DNA of 64,000 nt from Rhodococcus aetherivorans (lineage in GTDB: Bacteria > Actinomycetota > Actinomycetes > Mycobacteriales > Mycobacteriaceae). Location: the NCBI RefSeq assembly GCF_011058165.1, contig NZ_JAALEG010000017.1, positions 1 through 64,000 of the forward strand. Reading direction: 5' to 3'. Both the position numbers and the translations under genes were made by a program. The notes below the pieces were generated by a model that made no database searches, had not been told where the DNA came from, and was given only the letters and a program-made list of their open reading frames with translations. Positions 39,620-48,097 of the stretch are shown one piece after another. Each line of letters begins with the position of its first letter. The stretch's first letter is position 1.

Positions 39620-39643
39620 TGAGGCAAGGATAGCCTGCCCTCA
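39620..39643. promoter_or_regulatory. IdeR/DtxR-like iron box
   Basis: TGAGGCAAGGATAGCCTGCC and the following CTCA match the idealised TTAGGCAAGGCTAGCCTTGC/CTAA box at 19 of 24 positions. The box ends on the A of the lipoprotein ATG. IdeR bound there with Fe2+ would block a leaderless or near-leaderless transcript, so expression should rise under iron limitation. The match is by eye. Confidence 0.55.
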
Positions 39644-40662
39644 TGCACAAGCTCAGACACCTCGGCCGCCTCACCGCCGCGGCCCTGCTCGTCACCTTCA
39701 CCGTCGCGGCGTGCGGCGGCGCGGCCGAGTCGACCCGCGACACCGGCTCCGGCAACACCGACGTGGCCACCGGCGGCCGGCTGTTCGCCACCGCCGACGA
39801 GGAGACGGCGAAGCTCGGTAGCGAGGCGGAACCCGGCCGGTTCCCCCGCGTGGTCACCCACGCTCTCGGCGAGACGGAGATCGCGGCCAAGCCGCAGCGC
39901 GTCGTCGTGCTCGACGGCGGCGAACTCGACGACGTCCTCTCCCTCGGCCTCACACCCGTGGGCCTCGCGAGTCCCGAGGGCGCGGCGGAGCAGCCGTCGT
40001 ACCTCGCGGACCGGCTCGCCGGTGTGGCCGACGTGGGCACGATCAACAACCTCGATCTCGAGGCCATCGGCGCGCTGCGGCCGGATCTGATTGTCGGCAG
40101 CAAGCTCCGCGCGGACAAGATGTACCCGCAGCTGTCCGCCATCGCCCCAACCGTGTTCTCGATCCGGCCCGGTTTCCCGTGGAAGGAGAATTTCCTGCTC
40201 GTCGCGGACGCGCTGGGCGAGGAGGAGAAGGCCGAGTCCGTCCTCAACGCCTACCAGACCCGCGCCGACGAGGTGCGGGACTCGATCCAGGGCGATCCGA
40301 GCATCTCGCTCGTGCGGTTCATGTCCGGCAAGATCCGCCTGTACGGGAACCTCTCGTTCATCGGCGTCATCCTGCAGGACGTCGGGCTGCGACGTCCGCC
40401 GGTCCAGGACATCGAGGAACTTGCGGCCGAGGTCAGCCCGGAAACGATCACGGAGGCGGACGGCGACCGGATCTTCTACTCGAGCTACGGCAGGGAAACC
40501 GACGAGGCGGCGGTCGTCGGCGGCCCGCTGTGGTCGAGCCTCACAGCCGTGCAGCAGGGGCGCGCCGTCGCGGTGAGCGACGAGACGTGGTTCCTCGCAC
40601 TCGGCCCGACCGGCGCGATGCTCGTTCTCGACGACCTCGAGCGATTGCTCGCACGGCAGTAA
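39643..40662 (+). CDS. Siderophore/iron ABC transporter substrate-binding lipoprotein
   Basis: A 339-aa lipoprotein with lipobox VAAC (residues 21-24) and a class III periplasmic-binding fold of the FecB/FepB type: PQRVVVLDGGELDDVLSLGL, IGALRPDLIVGS, then the long connecting helix and VGGPLWSSLTAVQQGR. It would deliver an iron-siderophore complex to an ABC permease, but no permease or ATPase gene is nearby. An IdeR-like box overlaps the start. The substrate is inferred from family and box. Confidence 0.88.
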   Translation: MHKLRHLGRLTAAALLVTFTVAACGGAAESTRDTGSGNTDVATGGRLFATADEETAKLGSEAEPGRFPRVVTHALGETEIAAKPQRVVVLDGGELDDVLSLGLTPVGLASPEGAAEQPSYLADRLAGVADVGTINNLDLEAIGALRPDLIVGSKLRADKMYPQLSAIAPTVFSIRPGFPWKENFLLVADALGEEEKAESVLNAYQTRADEVRDSIQGDPSISLVRFMSGKIRLYGNLSFIGVILQDVGLRRPPVQDIEELAAEVSPETITEADGDRIFYSSYGRETDEAAVVGGPLWSSLTAVQQGRAVAVSDETWFLALGPTGAMLVLDDLERLLARQ

Positions 40663-40674
40663 CCGAGATCGGCG

Positions 40675-41439
40675 TCAGATCGTCACCTCGTCGCGCCAAC
40701 AGGTCAGCAGCGCGGCGTCACCGAACACGTCGAATCGATCGAGGGACGCCCGGTTCCACAGGAGGAGCAGCAGATCCGACGCCGGCCCGCGGACCGCGAC
40801 GTCCCCCTCGGCGTGGGTGTGGACGACGGAAGGTTCGTCGGCATCGAAGGTGATCAACCATTCGCCCTCGCCGGCGGCGAGGGCGGGGTCGGTCGCATGC
40901 AGGTGCATCGTCTTCCCCGACCCGGCCGGCGACCCGGCACTCCCCGCCCCACCGAGGGCCCCCGCGCCGCCGAGGGCACGGAACGGGAGCAGCACCCCGA
41001 AGAGTTCGTCGATGCCCTCGACGGCCAGCGCGGTGTCGACGGGCGTGGTGCCCTCGCCCGCGGCGAGTTCGGCGTCGATCCGGTGCAGCGCAGTCTCGAC
41101 CGCCATGCGACGGACCCAGAACGAAGCCGGTTGCGGTCCGGCGAAGGTCTGCTCGTCGACGTGCGGATCGGCCGATTGCACGGCCTCCGTCAGCTCCTCG
41201 AGTCCGTCCCGCACCCATGCGACGACGGCGGCCCCGGCCGGAGCCGGGGGGATCTCGGTGCGACCGCCGGTGCGCAACCAGCCCGCCGCGTTCCGGTGCA
41301 CTCGGCCGACGTGCCCGAGAAGCCGTTCGACGGACCAGCGCGGGCAGGTCGGGACCGGCCGGTCGAGCCGGCCTTCGCCGGCGGCGAGCAGCCGCTCGGT
41401 GTCTGCGCGCAACAGCGCCGGATAGGAGGCTCGATCCAT
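40675..41439 (-). CDS. Maleylpyruvate isomerase-family (DinB-like, TIGR03083) protein
   Basis: A 254-aa protein. The N-terminal half is a DinB-type four-helix bundle typical of mycothiol-dependent maleylpyruvate isomerases, with metal-site histidines in LLGHVGRVHRNAAGWL and VETALHRIDAEL. The C-terminal half is the small MDMPI_C-like domain (TDPALAAGEGEWLITFDADE). Such proteins often use mycothiol as cofactor, consistent with an actinobacterium. The substrate is unknown. Convergent with the iron lipoprotein gene. Confidence 0.82.
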   Translation of the reverse strand: MDRASYPALLRADTERLLAAGEGRLDRPVPTCPRWSVERLLGHVGRVHRNAAGWLRTGGRTEIPPAPAGAAVVAWVRDGLEELTEAVQSADPHVDEQTFAGPQPASFWVRRMAVETALHRIDAELAAGEGTTPVDTALAVEGIDELFGVLLPFRALGGAGALGGAGSAGSPAGSGKTMHLHATDPALAAGEGEWLITFDADEPSVVHTHAEGDVAVRGPASDLLLLLWNRASLDRFDVFGDAALLTCWRDEVTI

Positions 41440-41503
41440 CCCTCGATTATGGGTGGCTCCCCCGTCTCGCCGAAGCCCCGGCGCGCCGGGTGGGACCACG
41501 CGG

Positions 41504-42955
41504 TCAGCGGGCCGTCTCGCGCACTCGCAGTGTCACCACGTCGAGGGACTCGCCGACGTCCGAGAGCCCGTCGGATTTGCGGGCGGTGACGGCACCGAAC
41601 TCGACCGTCTCCACACCGTGGGTGCCGGCGAAGGCGTACAGGCCGTAGGTGCCGTTCGCCGCACTGTCGCTCACCGTGAAGGCGATTCGCTCCTCGCGGG
41701 TCTCCCCCGGCGCCAGATCGACGTCGATCGGGCCCAGGACCGGTTCGCCTTCCTCGCCGTTCGGACGGACCGCGCTGCCCCACACCTGACCCGTGTAGGG
41801 CGCGTCGCCGGGTGCTTCGACGAGCATGGTGGCTTCGATCACCCCGCCCGAGGCGGGCAGCGTCGTGGCCGTGTCGGCCGTGAGCGAGACGCGCACGGGA
41901 AGATCCGTCCGGGGAACGTCGGGGCGGGTCGACGACGGGGACCCGTCGCCGATCTCCGGCCAGCCGTTGGCCCACACGATCCGGTCGATCATGCCCTCCC
42001 GTCGCTGGGCACCGCTGGGAAGCTGGAGATCGTCGCGGGGAATCGCGTGGTAGACGATCCAGTCGTCGCCGGCGTCGTCGGTCACCACCGTGTTGTGCCC
42101 GGGTCCCGCCCACGGATCACTGCCGGCCAGGATGAGCGCGCCGCCACCGCCGTCGAGGTCGTCACCCTTGCGGTCGACGTACGGGCCGGTCAACGACTCG
42201 GACCGGCCGACGAGCACCCGGTAGGCGGTGTCTGCGCCGTTGCAGCAGTGGCCGGAGGAGAGGAACAGGTAGTAGTAGCCGTCGCGGTATTCGACGTGCG
42301 GCCCCTCGAAGCGTTCGTCCGCGACCCGGACCGGTTCGCCTGCGGGCGCGGTTCCGTCCGCGGCGAGCGGGATGGCGTAGACGCCCTTGAAGTTCCCGAC
42401 GAACATCGTCTTCGTCGTGCCGTCGTCCCACACGAACGGATCGATCGTGCCCTGGACGCCGACGTCCTCGGCACAGAACACGGGGCGGCCCAGGTCGGTC
42501 CACGGGCCGGCCGGTCCGGGTGCGGTGGCGAGGCCGATGCACGGATTCGCCCCGTCCGGCAGCGCGTAGTAGAGGCTGTACCCGGTGTCCGACTCGATCA
42601 CGTGGGGAGCCCAGACGTAGTTGTTCGCCGGATGCCATCCGGGAATCTCGGAGAACACGTCGTCGACGTACATCCAGTCCGTGAGGTCGAAGGACTTGAA
42701 GACGGACATCCCCCGCAGTCCCCGGCCGTCGCCCCAGTCGTCGCCCGTGGTGTACATGTAGTACGCCCCGTCGGGCGCCCGCACGATGCTGGGGTCGGCC
42801 GCGACGGGCTCGACGATCGGGTTCGCCGCGGCGGGTGGCGCCGGCGCGATCAGGAAGGCGAGCAGCGACATCGCGGCCGCGACGGATCCACGGCGGACGT
42901 GGCGTCGAGCCGCGTGGTGACCGCCCGCCTTCTTCCCCGTCTCGAACTTCCGCAC
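41504..42955 (-). CDS. Secreted GH43-like glycoside hydrolase
   Basis: The 483-aa product has a signal peptide (basic n-region, hydrophobic VAAAMSLLAFLIAPA, cleavage near AAANP). A five-bladed propeller-like domain shows the GH43 residues: an Asp in VAADPSIVRA (D54), an Asp in GTIDPFVWDD and a Glu in FEGPHV. An additional beta-rich C-terminal domain follows (about 340-483). GH43 enzymes are mostly arabinanases and xylosidases; arabinan is a cell-wall polymer in this group, but activity is not shown. The annotated GTG start could be replaced by the ATG 28 codons on. Confidence 0.8.
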   Translation of the reverse strand: MRKFETGKKAGGHHAARRHVRRGSVAAAMSLLAFLIAPAPPAAANPIVEPVAADPSIVRAPDGAYYMYTTGDDWGDGRGLRGMSVFKSFDLTDWMYVDDVFSEIPGWHPANNYVWAPHVIESDTGYSLYYALPDGANPCIGLATAPGPAGPWTDLGRPVFCAEDVGVQGTIDPFVWDDGTTKTMFVGNFKGVYAIPLAADGTAPAGEPVRVADERFEGPHVEYRDGYYYLFLSSGHCCNGADTAYRVLVGRSESLTGPYVDRKGDDLDGGGGALILAGSDPWAGPGHNTVVTDDAGDDWIVYHAIPRDDLQLPSGAQRREGMIDRIVWANGWPEIGDGSPSSTRPDVPRTDLPVRVSLTADTATTLPASGGVIEATMLVEAPGDAPYTGQVWGSAVRPNGEEGEPVLGPIDVDLAPGETREERIAFTVSDSAANGTYGLYAFAGTHGVETVEFGAVTARKSDGLSDVGESLDVVTLRVRETAR

Positions 42956-43094
42956 GTCGCTCCCACCGTCGACTCACATGGAACGGGGCAAATGTATACG
43001 GATGTGACTGGTGTGGGAGTTGTGAAAGGCGCAAGCGGCCGGATCGAAACCGAACCGTGCCCTCGGACCGTACCGGAACCCCCTCCCGTGGCCC

Positions 43095-44879
43095 CTACAC
43101 CGGCGGCAGCAGCCGGTCCAGGAAACCGTTGCTGAACACCCGGTGCGGATCGTGCCGATCGAACGCCGCGCGCGCCGCGTCCCAGCCCTCGTCGGCGGAC
43201 AGTCCGGTGCGGTACATCGCCGGGATCGTCTCGCCGAGGAACCGCGAATCCCGGTGCCCCCCCTGCTCGTCGAACGCCCAGCCCTTCGACCACTCGGACC
43301 GGAAGGCGGCGTAGTCACCGGAGTAGTGGTCGGCCATCCACTGCTCCATCTCCCGGAAGAACGCGGACTGCCCCGCGGTGCCGGGAATGGAGACGACGTT
43401 CATCCAGATGGCAGTGTCCCAGTCGGGCCGGTCGGGACGGGGACGCACGGCCGACAGATTCGGCGCTCCGGCCGAATCGACGAGCACCTCCGACTGGTCG
43501 TCGACGGTGCACAGTCGCACCTCGAACGGCATGTTGACCGGATACTGCCCGAGCGAGGCGTAGTGGGCCATTCGCTCGTGCAGCCAGGTGGTGAACTCGT
43601 GGACGACGCGGGCGATGTTCGCGCGCCGCGTGACGACCACCCCACCGCCGGCGATGACGCGCAGCGTAGTGGCCCGCAGGTAGAACAGCAGGTCCTTCGA
43701 CCAGCCCCACAGGTCGGCGGTGCCGGTGGCGGCGAGACCGGCGGCGACGGCCCCGAACTGGCCGGCACCGAAGGCCGGGGTGGCAGCCTGCATCCCGCTC
43801 GCCACCCGGCCGAGAGGGGTGGTGACCTCCTCGGGGATGCTGTCGGAGAAGAAGTAGTTGTACGGGCCGTGCACCTCGCGCGCGGTCGGTGGCTTCTCGG
43901 GGCACACCGACCAGATCTTCAGCCACGGCGTCTCGGTGAAGGGGAACCAGATCGCCTCGACGCGGCCGGACTCCTCGACGAACCGCTCGAAGGTACGGCC
44001 CGGGGAACCGGGCGGGGCGAACAGTTCCTGCCACGGCACGTCGGTGAAACTCTGGCAGCGCAGCCGGTAGTTGGCCCCGGCCTGCAGGGTCACCGAGGTG
44101 ACGAAGCTGCGGCCCAGGTGGGCGAGCAGGGGCGTGATCTCGGGTTCGGACCGACGGAACTCACGCAGTTCGTAGGCGCCGGCGGCGGCGTTCCACACGA
44201 CGGCGGTGAGGGCGACGACGAGGTTCGACAGCGAGCCGAACGACTGGCCGGGGAGCGCACGCTCCCCCGCGGCCGGATAGGTGGCGCCGTGCGCGCCGAT
44301 CGACAGCGCGCCCGCGATGGTGATGTCGCCGATCGCGGGGGCATTGGCCCAGCCGAGGCCGTGCTGTTCGAGCGCGGCGAGGATCGACTCGATGCTCGCA
44401 CCCGCGCCGGCGGTGACGGTGGCGGGTGTTCCCGCGGGATCGACGGTGACGGCGTTCAGGTGCACCATCGTGTCGATCAGCACGATCTTCTCGACGCTCT
44501 CGCCGGGCACGACGGTCAGCGGGCTCCAGCTGTGCATGGTGCCGCGCGGCCGGACGCGGTAACCGTGGGCGCGGGCCCAGTCGGCGATGCGCACGACGTC
44601 GTGCGCATCGCGTGCGGTGGCGGTCCACACCGCGTCGAAGCGGATCGTCCGGGCCCAGTTCTCGAAGCGCTGCTGGGCCAGCGGGATGTCTGCGGGGAAC
44701 TCCGGCGGTGCCGGAATGGTGGCGCGCGGATCGCCGGCCGGGACCGCACCGGCGGGGGTCCAGGCGAGGCCGGTCAGTGCGACGGCACCGGCGGCACCGG
44801 CGGCGCCGAGGAGGGCTCGTCGGCTGAGGGTCGTGGTCGAGGCGGGGTCGCCGTCCGTCCGGGCGTCGCGGGGGTCCAC
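43095..44879 (-). CDS. Class II cholesterol oxidase (VAO-type, covalent FAD), Tat-exported
   Basis: A 594-aa secreted flavoprotein. The twin-arginine signal is TLSRRALLGAAGAAGAV (Arg20-Arg21). PPEFPADIPLAQQRFENW and the FAD domain follow, with TMHSWSPLTV: His116 aligns with the covalent-FAD histidine of the Brevibacterium sterolicum class II oxidase. GALSIGAHGAT is the VAO FAD loop. Length and motifs match that family well. It oxidises cholesterol to cholest-4-en-3-one outside the cell. A KstR-like operator is 45 bp upstream. Confidence 0.9.
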   Translation of the reverse strand: MDPRDARTDGDPASTTTLSRRALLGAAGAAGAVALTGLAWTPAGAVPAGDPRATIPAPPEFPADIPLAQQRFENWARTIRFDAVWTATARDAHDVVRIADWARAHGYRVRPRGTMHSWSPLTVVPGESVEKIVLIDTMVHLNAVTVDPAGTPATVTAGAGASIESILAALEQHGLGWANAPAIGDITIAGALSIGAHGATYPAAGERALPGQSFGSLSNLVVALTAVVWNAAAGAYELREFRRSEPEITPLLAHLGRSFVTSVTLQAGANYRLRCQSFTDVPWQELFAPPGSPGRTFERFVEESGRVEAIWFPFTETPWLKIWSVCPEKPPTAREVHGPYNYFFSDSIPEEVTTPLGRVASGMQAATPAFGAGQFGAVAAGLAATGTADLWGWSKDLLFYLRATTLRVIAGGGVVVTRRANIARVVHEFTTWLHERMAHYASLGQYPVNMPFEVRLCTVDDQSEVLVDSAGAPNLSAVRPRPDRPDWDTAIWMNVVSIPGTAGQSAFFREMEQWMADHYSGDYAAFRSEWSKGWAFDEQGGHRDSRFLGETIPAMYRTGLSADEGWDAARAAFDRHDPHRVFSNGFLDRLLPPV

Positions 44880-44923
44880 CGGGCTGGGCTCCGATCTGGG
44901 AAGAGGCAGAAACAGAGCAAAAA

Positions 44924-44937
44924 TAGAACAAGTTCTC
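44924..44937. promoter_or_regulatory. KstR-like operator upstream of cholesterol oxidase
   Basis: TAGAACAAGTTCTC matches the KstR consensus TNNAACNNGTTNNA at 7 of 8 fixed positions. It is a 5-bp-arm palindrome AGAAC-N2-GTTCT, 45 bp upstream of the oxidase ATG. KstR represses cholesterol catabolism genes in Rhodococcus and Mycobacterium. No kstR gene lies in this window. Confidence 0.5.
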
Positions 44938-45054
44938 TTTCGATGCCAGTGGTTCCGTAATGCGCCGCCGAACCGGCTGAACGCCGCCGTCCACGACCGG
45001 AGCGAGGACGTAGGACCCTAGCCCCGCACCCGGTCACGGGCAGACAGTGGCAAG

Positions 45055-45198
45055 TGCCGTTGCACGGCGGCGACAGCGTGCCGTTGCACGGCGGCGACAG
45101 CGTGCCGTTGCACGGCGGCGACAGCGTGCCGTTGCACGGCGGCGACAGAGCGCCGTTGCACGGCGGCGACAGAGCGCCGTTGCACGGCGGCGACAGAG
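45055..45198 (+). repeat. Six tandem 24-bp repeats
   Basis: The unit GTGCCGTTGCACGGCGGC + GACAGC occurs six times head to tail (45055-45198), with a degenerate seventh start after it. Copies differ only where the last bases change from AGC to AGA. Each unit can fold as GCCGT-TGC-ACGGC. The length is a multiple of three, and the array is open in the frame of the downstream oxidoreductase gene, where it would encode (V/A)PLHGGD(S/R). It ends 44 bp before that gene's likely ATG. The remaining 44880-45242 gap holds the divergent promoters. Confidence 0.9.
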
Positions 45199-45242
45199 CA
45201 CCGCCGGCCGCCGGTGAACGGACAGGCCCGGAAGGGAACGCC

Positions 45243-46373
45243 ATGACGTCCACCACGATCGATACCGGCATGTACACCTCGTCCAACCCACCGTGGCGCG
45301 AGGTGCGGGTCATCACGGCGCTGGCGAGGTATGGCGGGCTGACGTCGCTGTTCGTCTGGGACCATTTCCAGGAGTTCTTCCCGACCGCCCTGTGGGACAG
45401 GACCTTCACCCGCTTCAGCGACCAGGTGTCGAGTCCGCACGAGGTGTTCGACTACCAGACCCTGCTCGGGGCACTGGCGGCCCCTGCGGGGAGGATGCGG
45501 CTCGGGGTGGCAGTGAGCGAGCCGATCCGGCGCCACCCGGTGCTGCTCGCTCAGGCCGCCCTGACCCTGGCGCATCTGACCAAGCGCGCGCCGATCCTCG
45601 GCCTGGGCTGCGGGGAGCGGATGAACATCGACCCGTACGGGTTGTCGCAGGCCCACCCGGTCGACCGACTCGCCGAAACCGTGCAGATCGTCCGCCGCTG
45701 CTTCGACTCGCACGGCCCGTTCGACTTCCACGGCACGCACTTCCACCTGGACGGGGCGGTGATGGACCTGCAGGCCCCACCCGGGCGCACCCCGGAGATC
45801 TGGATCGCCGCCCACGGACCTCGGATGCTGCAGTTGACCGGGCGCTACGGCGACGGGTGGCTGCCGATGACCATCGCACTGCGCACCCCGGACGAGTACG
45901 CGGCGAAACTGGCGCGCATCCGTACCGCCGCCACCGAGGCCGGTCGCGACCCCGACCGGATCGTGCCGGCGTTGGTGGCCTACATCCTCGTCGCCCCCAC
46001 ACAGAAGCGGGCGCAGGCGATGCTGCACAGCCGGATGATGCGGTACTGGACGCTGCTGTTCTCCGCCGAGCACTGGGCTGCGGCCGGCGCGGTACATCCC
46101 TTCGGGCCGGAGTTCCGCGGCTCGGTCGACGTGATCCCGGAACGCTACGACCGGGCCCGGTGGGAGGAGGCGCTCGCGGCGGTGCCCCCGGAGGTCACCG
46201 AATACGGATTCCTCGTCGGCACACCGGGCCGGATCACCGCGCGGTTGCGGGAGTTCGGGGAGGCCGGGCTGCGGCATGTGGTGCTCGTCCCCACGTCGGC
46301 CTACCTGTCGCTGCAGGACTGGGCGTACACAGTGCCCGCCATGTATCGCATCGCCGCGTCGCTGCGCAGGTGA
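45243..46373 (+). CDS. LLM-class F420-dependent oxidoreductase
   Basis: A 376-aa luciferase-like TIM barrel. Features: FVWDHFQEFFPTALWDRT, the strand LGVAVSEPIRRHPVLLAQAA, LGLGCGERMNIDPYGL, WIAAHGPRMLQLTGRYGDGW and a C-terminal GTPGRITARLREF. This pattern fits the TIGR03857-like F420 group of actinobacteria; the substrate is unknown. The ATG at 45243 has GGAAGGGAA upstream. The frame is open through the 24-bp repeats upstream, so a repeat-bearing N-terminal extension is possible. Confidence 0.85.
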   Translation: MTSTTIDTGMYTSSNPPWREVRVITALARYGGLTSLFVWDHFQEFFPTALWDRTFTRFSDQVSSPHEVFDYQTLLGALAAPAGRMRLGVAVSEPIRRHPVLLAQAALTLAHLTKRAPILGLGCGERMNIDPYGLSQAHPVDRLAETVQIVRRCFDSHGPFDFHGTHFHLDGAVMDLQAPPGRTPEIWIAAHGPRMLQLTGRYGDGWLPMTIALRTPDEYAAKLARIRTAATEAGRDPDRIVPALVAYILVAPTQKRAQAMLHSRMMRYWTLLFSAEHWAAAGAVHPFGPEFRGSVDVIPERYDRARWEEALAAVPPEVTEYGFLVGTPGRITARLREFGEAGLRHVVLVPTSAYLSLQDWAYTVPAMYRIAASLRR

Positions 46374-46387
46374 GCACCCTCGAGGAC

Positions 46388-47182
46388 CTACACGCCGACG
46401 GCCTCCCGCAGGAGTTCCGGCGCGCCGTCGATCGACCACACCGCCATCGCGAACGCGGCGATCGTCAGCCCTGGACCGAGGATCGCCAGCTCGAAGGCGC
46501 CGCCGGCGCGGATGGCAAGGAACCCGGGCATCTTGATCTCCCACCAGCGCTCGCCGCGCCACGGCAGGAACGGCGCGAGGAACGGTATGCCCTCCTTGGT
46601 GACGGCGTCGCCCAGGCAGTGCGTCGCGCATCCCAGCGCCACTGCCACCCCGAGGCCCACCGAACCGACCTCTCCGGGGAACCAGTTCCACATGAGCACC
46701 GACAGCACCGCCGAGGTCGCGGTCACCACGAGCCAGCCGTTGCGCTTGGCCCATCCGTCCGCGAGCCCGCGCAGCGCCAGGCCGAGCGTGACGAACAGGA
46801 CGGCGACGACCGCGACCCGGTCGAACCGGGCGACAAGCGTCGACACCCCCGCCCCCAGCAGGCCCGCGAACAGGGCCGTGTGCGTCAGCGTGCGATGCCC
46901 GCCGCGACGGCTGCGGTCGCGGCGGCCCTTGGTGAGCGTGTAGTAACCGAGCGAGAGGTTGTCGATGCCGCGCGCCGCGACCTGACTCACCGGCCCGAAG
47001 GACCGCGCCACCGTCGACTGGGGCGTGTCGAGATCCGGCAGGAGGGCCGAACCGGCGCAGACCGCGGCGAACGCGAACGTCTCGGCCGTGGATGTGGGCC
47101 CGCCCCACTCGCGGGGCAGCACGTCGGCGACGAGGAGGCCGACCAGCGCCCCGGACACCGCGTGGGTGGGACCCATGACCAT
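46388..47182 (-). CDS. YdjM-family membrane-bound metal-dependent hydrolase
   Basis: A 264-aa polytopic membrane protein (about six hydrophobic segments) with the YdjM motifs GPTHAVSG, LLPDLDTPQS and HRTLTHT, whose His/Asp residues probably bind metal in the membrane. Members (LexA-regulated YdjM in E. coli) have no settled substrate. The start is uncertain: ATG at 47182 is chosen, 11 bp from GAAAGG; a GTG at 47194 and an ATG at 47176 are alternatives. Convergent with the oxidoreductase gene (14 bp). Confidence 0.82.
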   Translation of the reverse strand: MVMGPTHAVSGALVGLLVADVLPREWGGPTSTAETFAFAAVCAGSALLPDLDTPQSTVARSFGPVSQVAARGIDNLSLGYYTLTKGRRDRSRRGGHRTLTHTALFAGLLGAGVSTLVARFDRVAVVAVLFVTLGLALRGLADGWAKRNGWLVVTATSAVLSVLMWNWFPGEVGSVGLGVAVALGCATHCLGDAVTKEGIPFLAPFLPWRGERWWEIKMPGFLAIRAGGAFELAILGPGLTIAAFAMAVWSIDGAPELLREAVGV

Positions 47183-47282
47183 CGCTGCAGGCACCTTTCG
47201 ATCGAAGAACGAACCGATGCCAACGTAGCAATCACATCCGACACTTCAGTAACACAGGTGTTCGATCGCCCGGCGCACACGA

Positions 47283-47310
47283 AGGGCCACCCGCGGGAAC
47301 GGGTGGCCCT
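47283..47310 (-). terminator. Terminator of dps
   Basis: A perfect 11-bp stem AGGGCCACCCG/CGGGTGGCCCT with a 6-base loop, 15 bp beyond the dps stop codon on the minus strand. Confidence 0.8.
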
Positions 47311-47325
47311 CTCGCACTCGACGGC

Positions 47326-47799
47326 TCAGGCGAGCTGCGCCTGCCACATCCAGTGCGCCTGCTCGAGGCCGGCGGTCTGGGCGATGAGCAGGTCCTGCGT
47401 GACCGGGTCGGCCTCGTCCGTCGCCGCGATGCGCTCGCGCAGGCGTCCGATGACGGCCGCGAGGTTGTCGGTGATCGCCGCGACGACCTGCTCGTCCTTG
47501 GTCCAGCCCGCGCCGAAACCCGTGGTGCCGGAGTCCTGGGCGACGGTGGTGGCCCGTCCGTCCGGGCTGACGCCGATCGCCGTGAGGCGCTCCGCCACCT
47601 CGTCGGTGTAGGTGCGGGCGGCCGTGACGATCTCGTCCAGCGCGAGATGCAGGCTGCGGAACTGCGGGCCGACGACGTTCCAGTGCGCCTGCTTGGCGAT
47701 CAGGCTCAGGTCGATCATGTCGACGAGGGTGCCCTGCAGAGCGTCCCCGGCGACCTTCTGCTGGTCCGGGCTCAACGTGCTGGTGATCGGTCCGGTCAT
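47326..47799 (-). CDS. dps: Dps-family ferritin-like DNA-protection protein
   Basis: A 157-aa four-helix protein forming 12-mers that store iron and consume H2O2. The ferroxidase motif is KQAHWNVVGPQFRSLHLALDE with H39, H51 and D55. The C-terminal helix ends HWMWQAQLA with no long basic tail, and the N-terminus is short, so DNA binding may be weak. Located beside katA and furA, forming an oxidative-stress group, but with its own terminator. ATG start; the upstream 230 bp hold no other minus-strand gene. Confidence 0.93.
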   Translation of the reverse strand: MTGPITSTLSPDQQKVAGDALQGTLVDMIDLSLIAKQAHWNVVGPQFRSLHLALDEIVTAARTYTDEVAERLTAIGVSPDGRATTVAQDSGTTGFGAGWTKDEQVVAAITDNLAAVIGRLRERIAATDEADPVTQDLLIAQTAGLEQAHWMWQAQLA

Positions 47800-48030
47800 G
47801 ATCCGAGCTCCTATCCGTGTCGATGTGCCTCCCGGCGGCGACGGACGTCGCGCGCCGGCCGTGCTTCGGACATATCTCCCCCGCTTCAACGCTCGACGCG
47901 GTGACCGAGTTCCGCGCGGCCGCAGGCAACGAAGTGGATACGGGGCCCCTTCGGCCCGGAGTGTCCGTGGCAGCCGCGGCCGCGCGGGCGGATGATGGAG
48001 GAAGAATCCGTATCGAGGGAGGACAGAGTG

Positions 48031-48090
48031 ATGCAGACGGTCATCGTGTGGATACTGGCCACCCTCCTCTACTGGTGGGGCATTCTCTGA
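48031..48090 (+). CDS. 19-residue membrane microprotein
   Basis: ATG-initiated reading frame of 20 codons, MQTVIVWILATLLYWWGIL, preceded by GGGAGGACAGAGTG, a strong ribosome-binding site at suitable spacing. The product is one hydrophobic helix with three Trp and no charged residue. It lies alone between dps and katA on the opposite strand, ending 7 bp before the katA stop. No family is known to me. Support is the ribosome-binding site and the purely membrane-like composition. Confidence 0.5.
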   Translation: MQTVIVWILATLLYWWGIL

Positions 48091-48097
48091 CGGGAGG

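Noticed and set aside
43143-44960. A 605-codon plus-strand frame opposite the cholesterol oxidase
   Set aside because: Antisense shadow; the minus-strand product has a Tat signal and FAD motifs.
45055-45198. Possible CRISPR array
   Set aside because: The repeats abut directly with no unique spacers, and no cas gene is present in the window.
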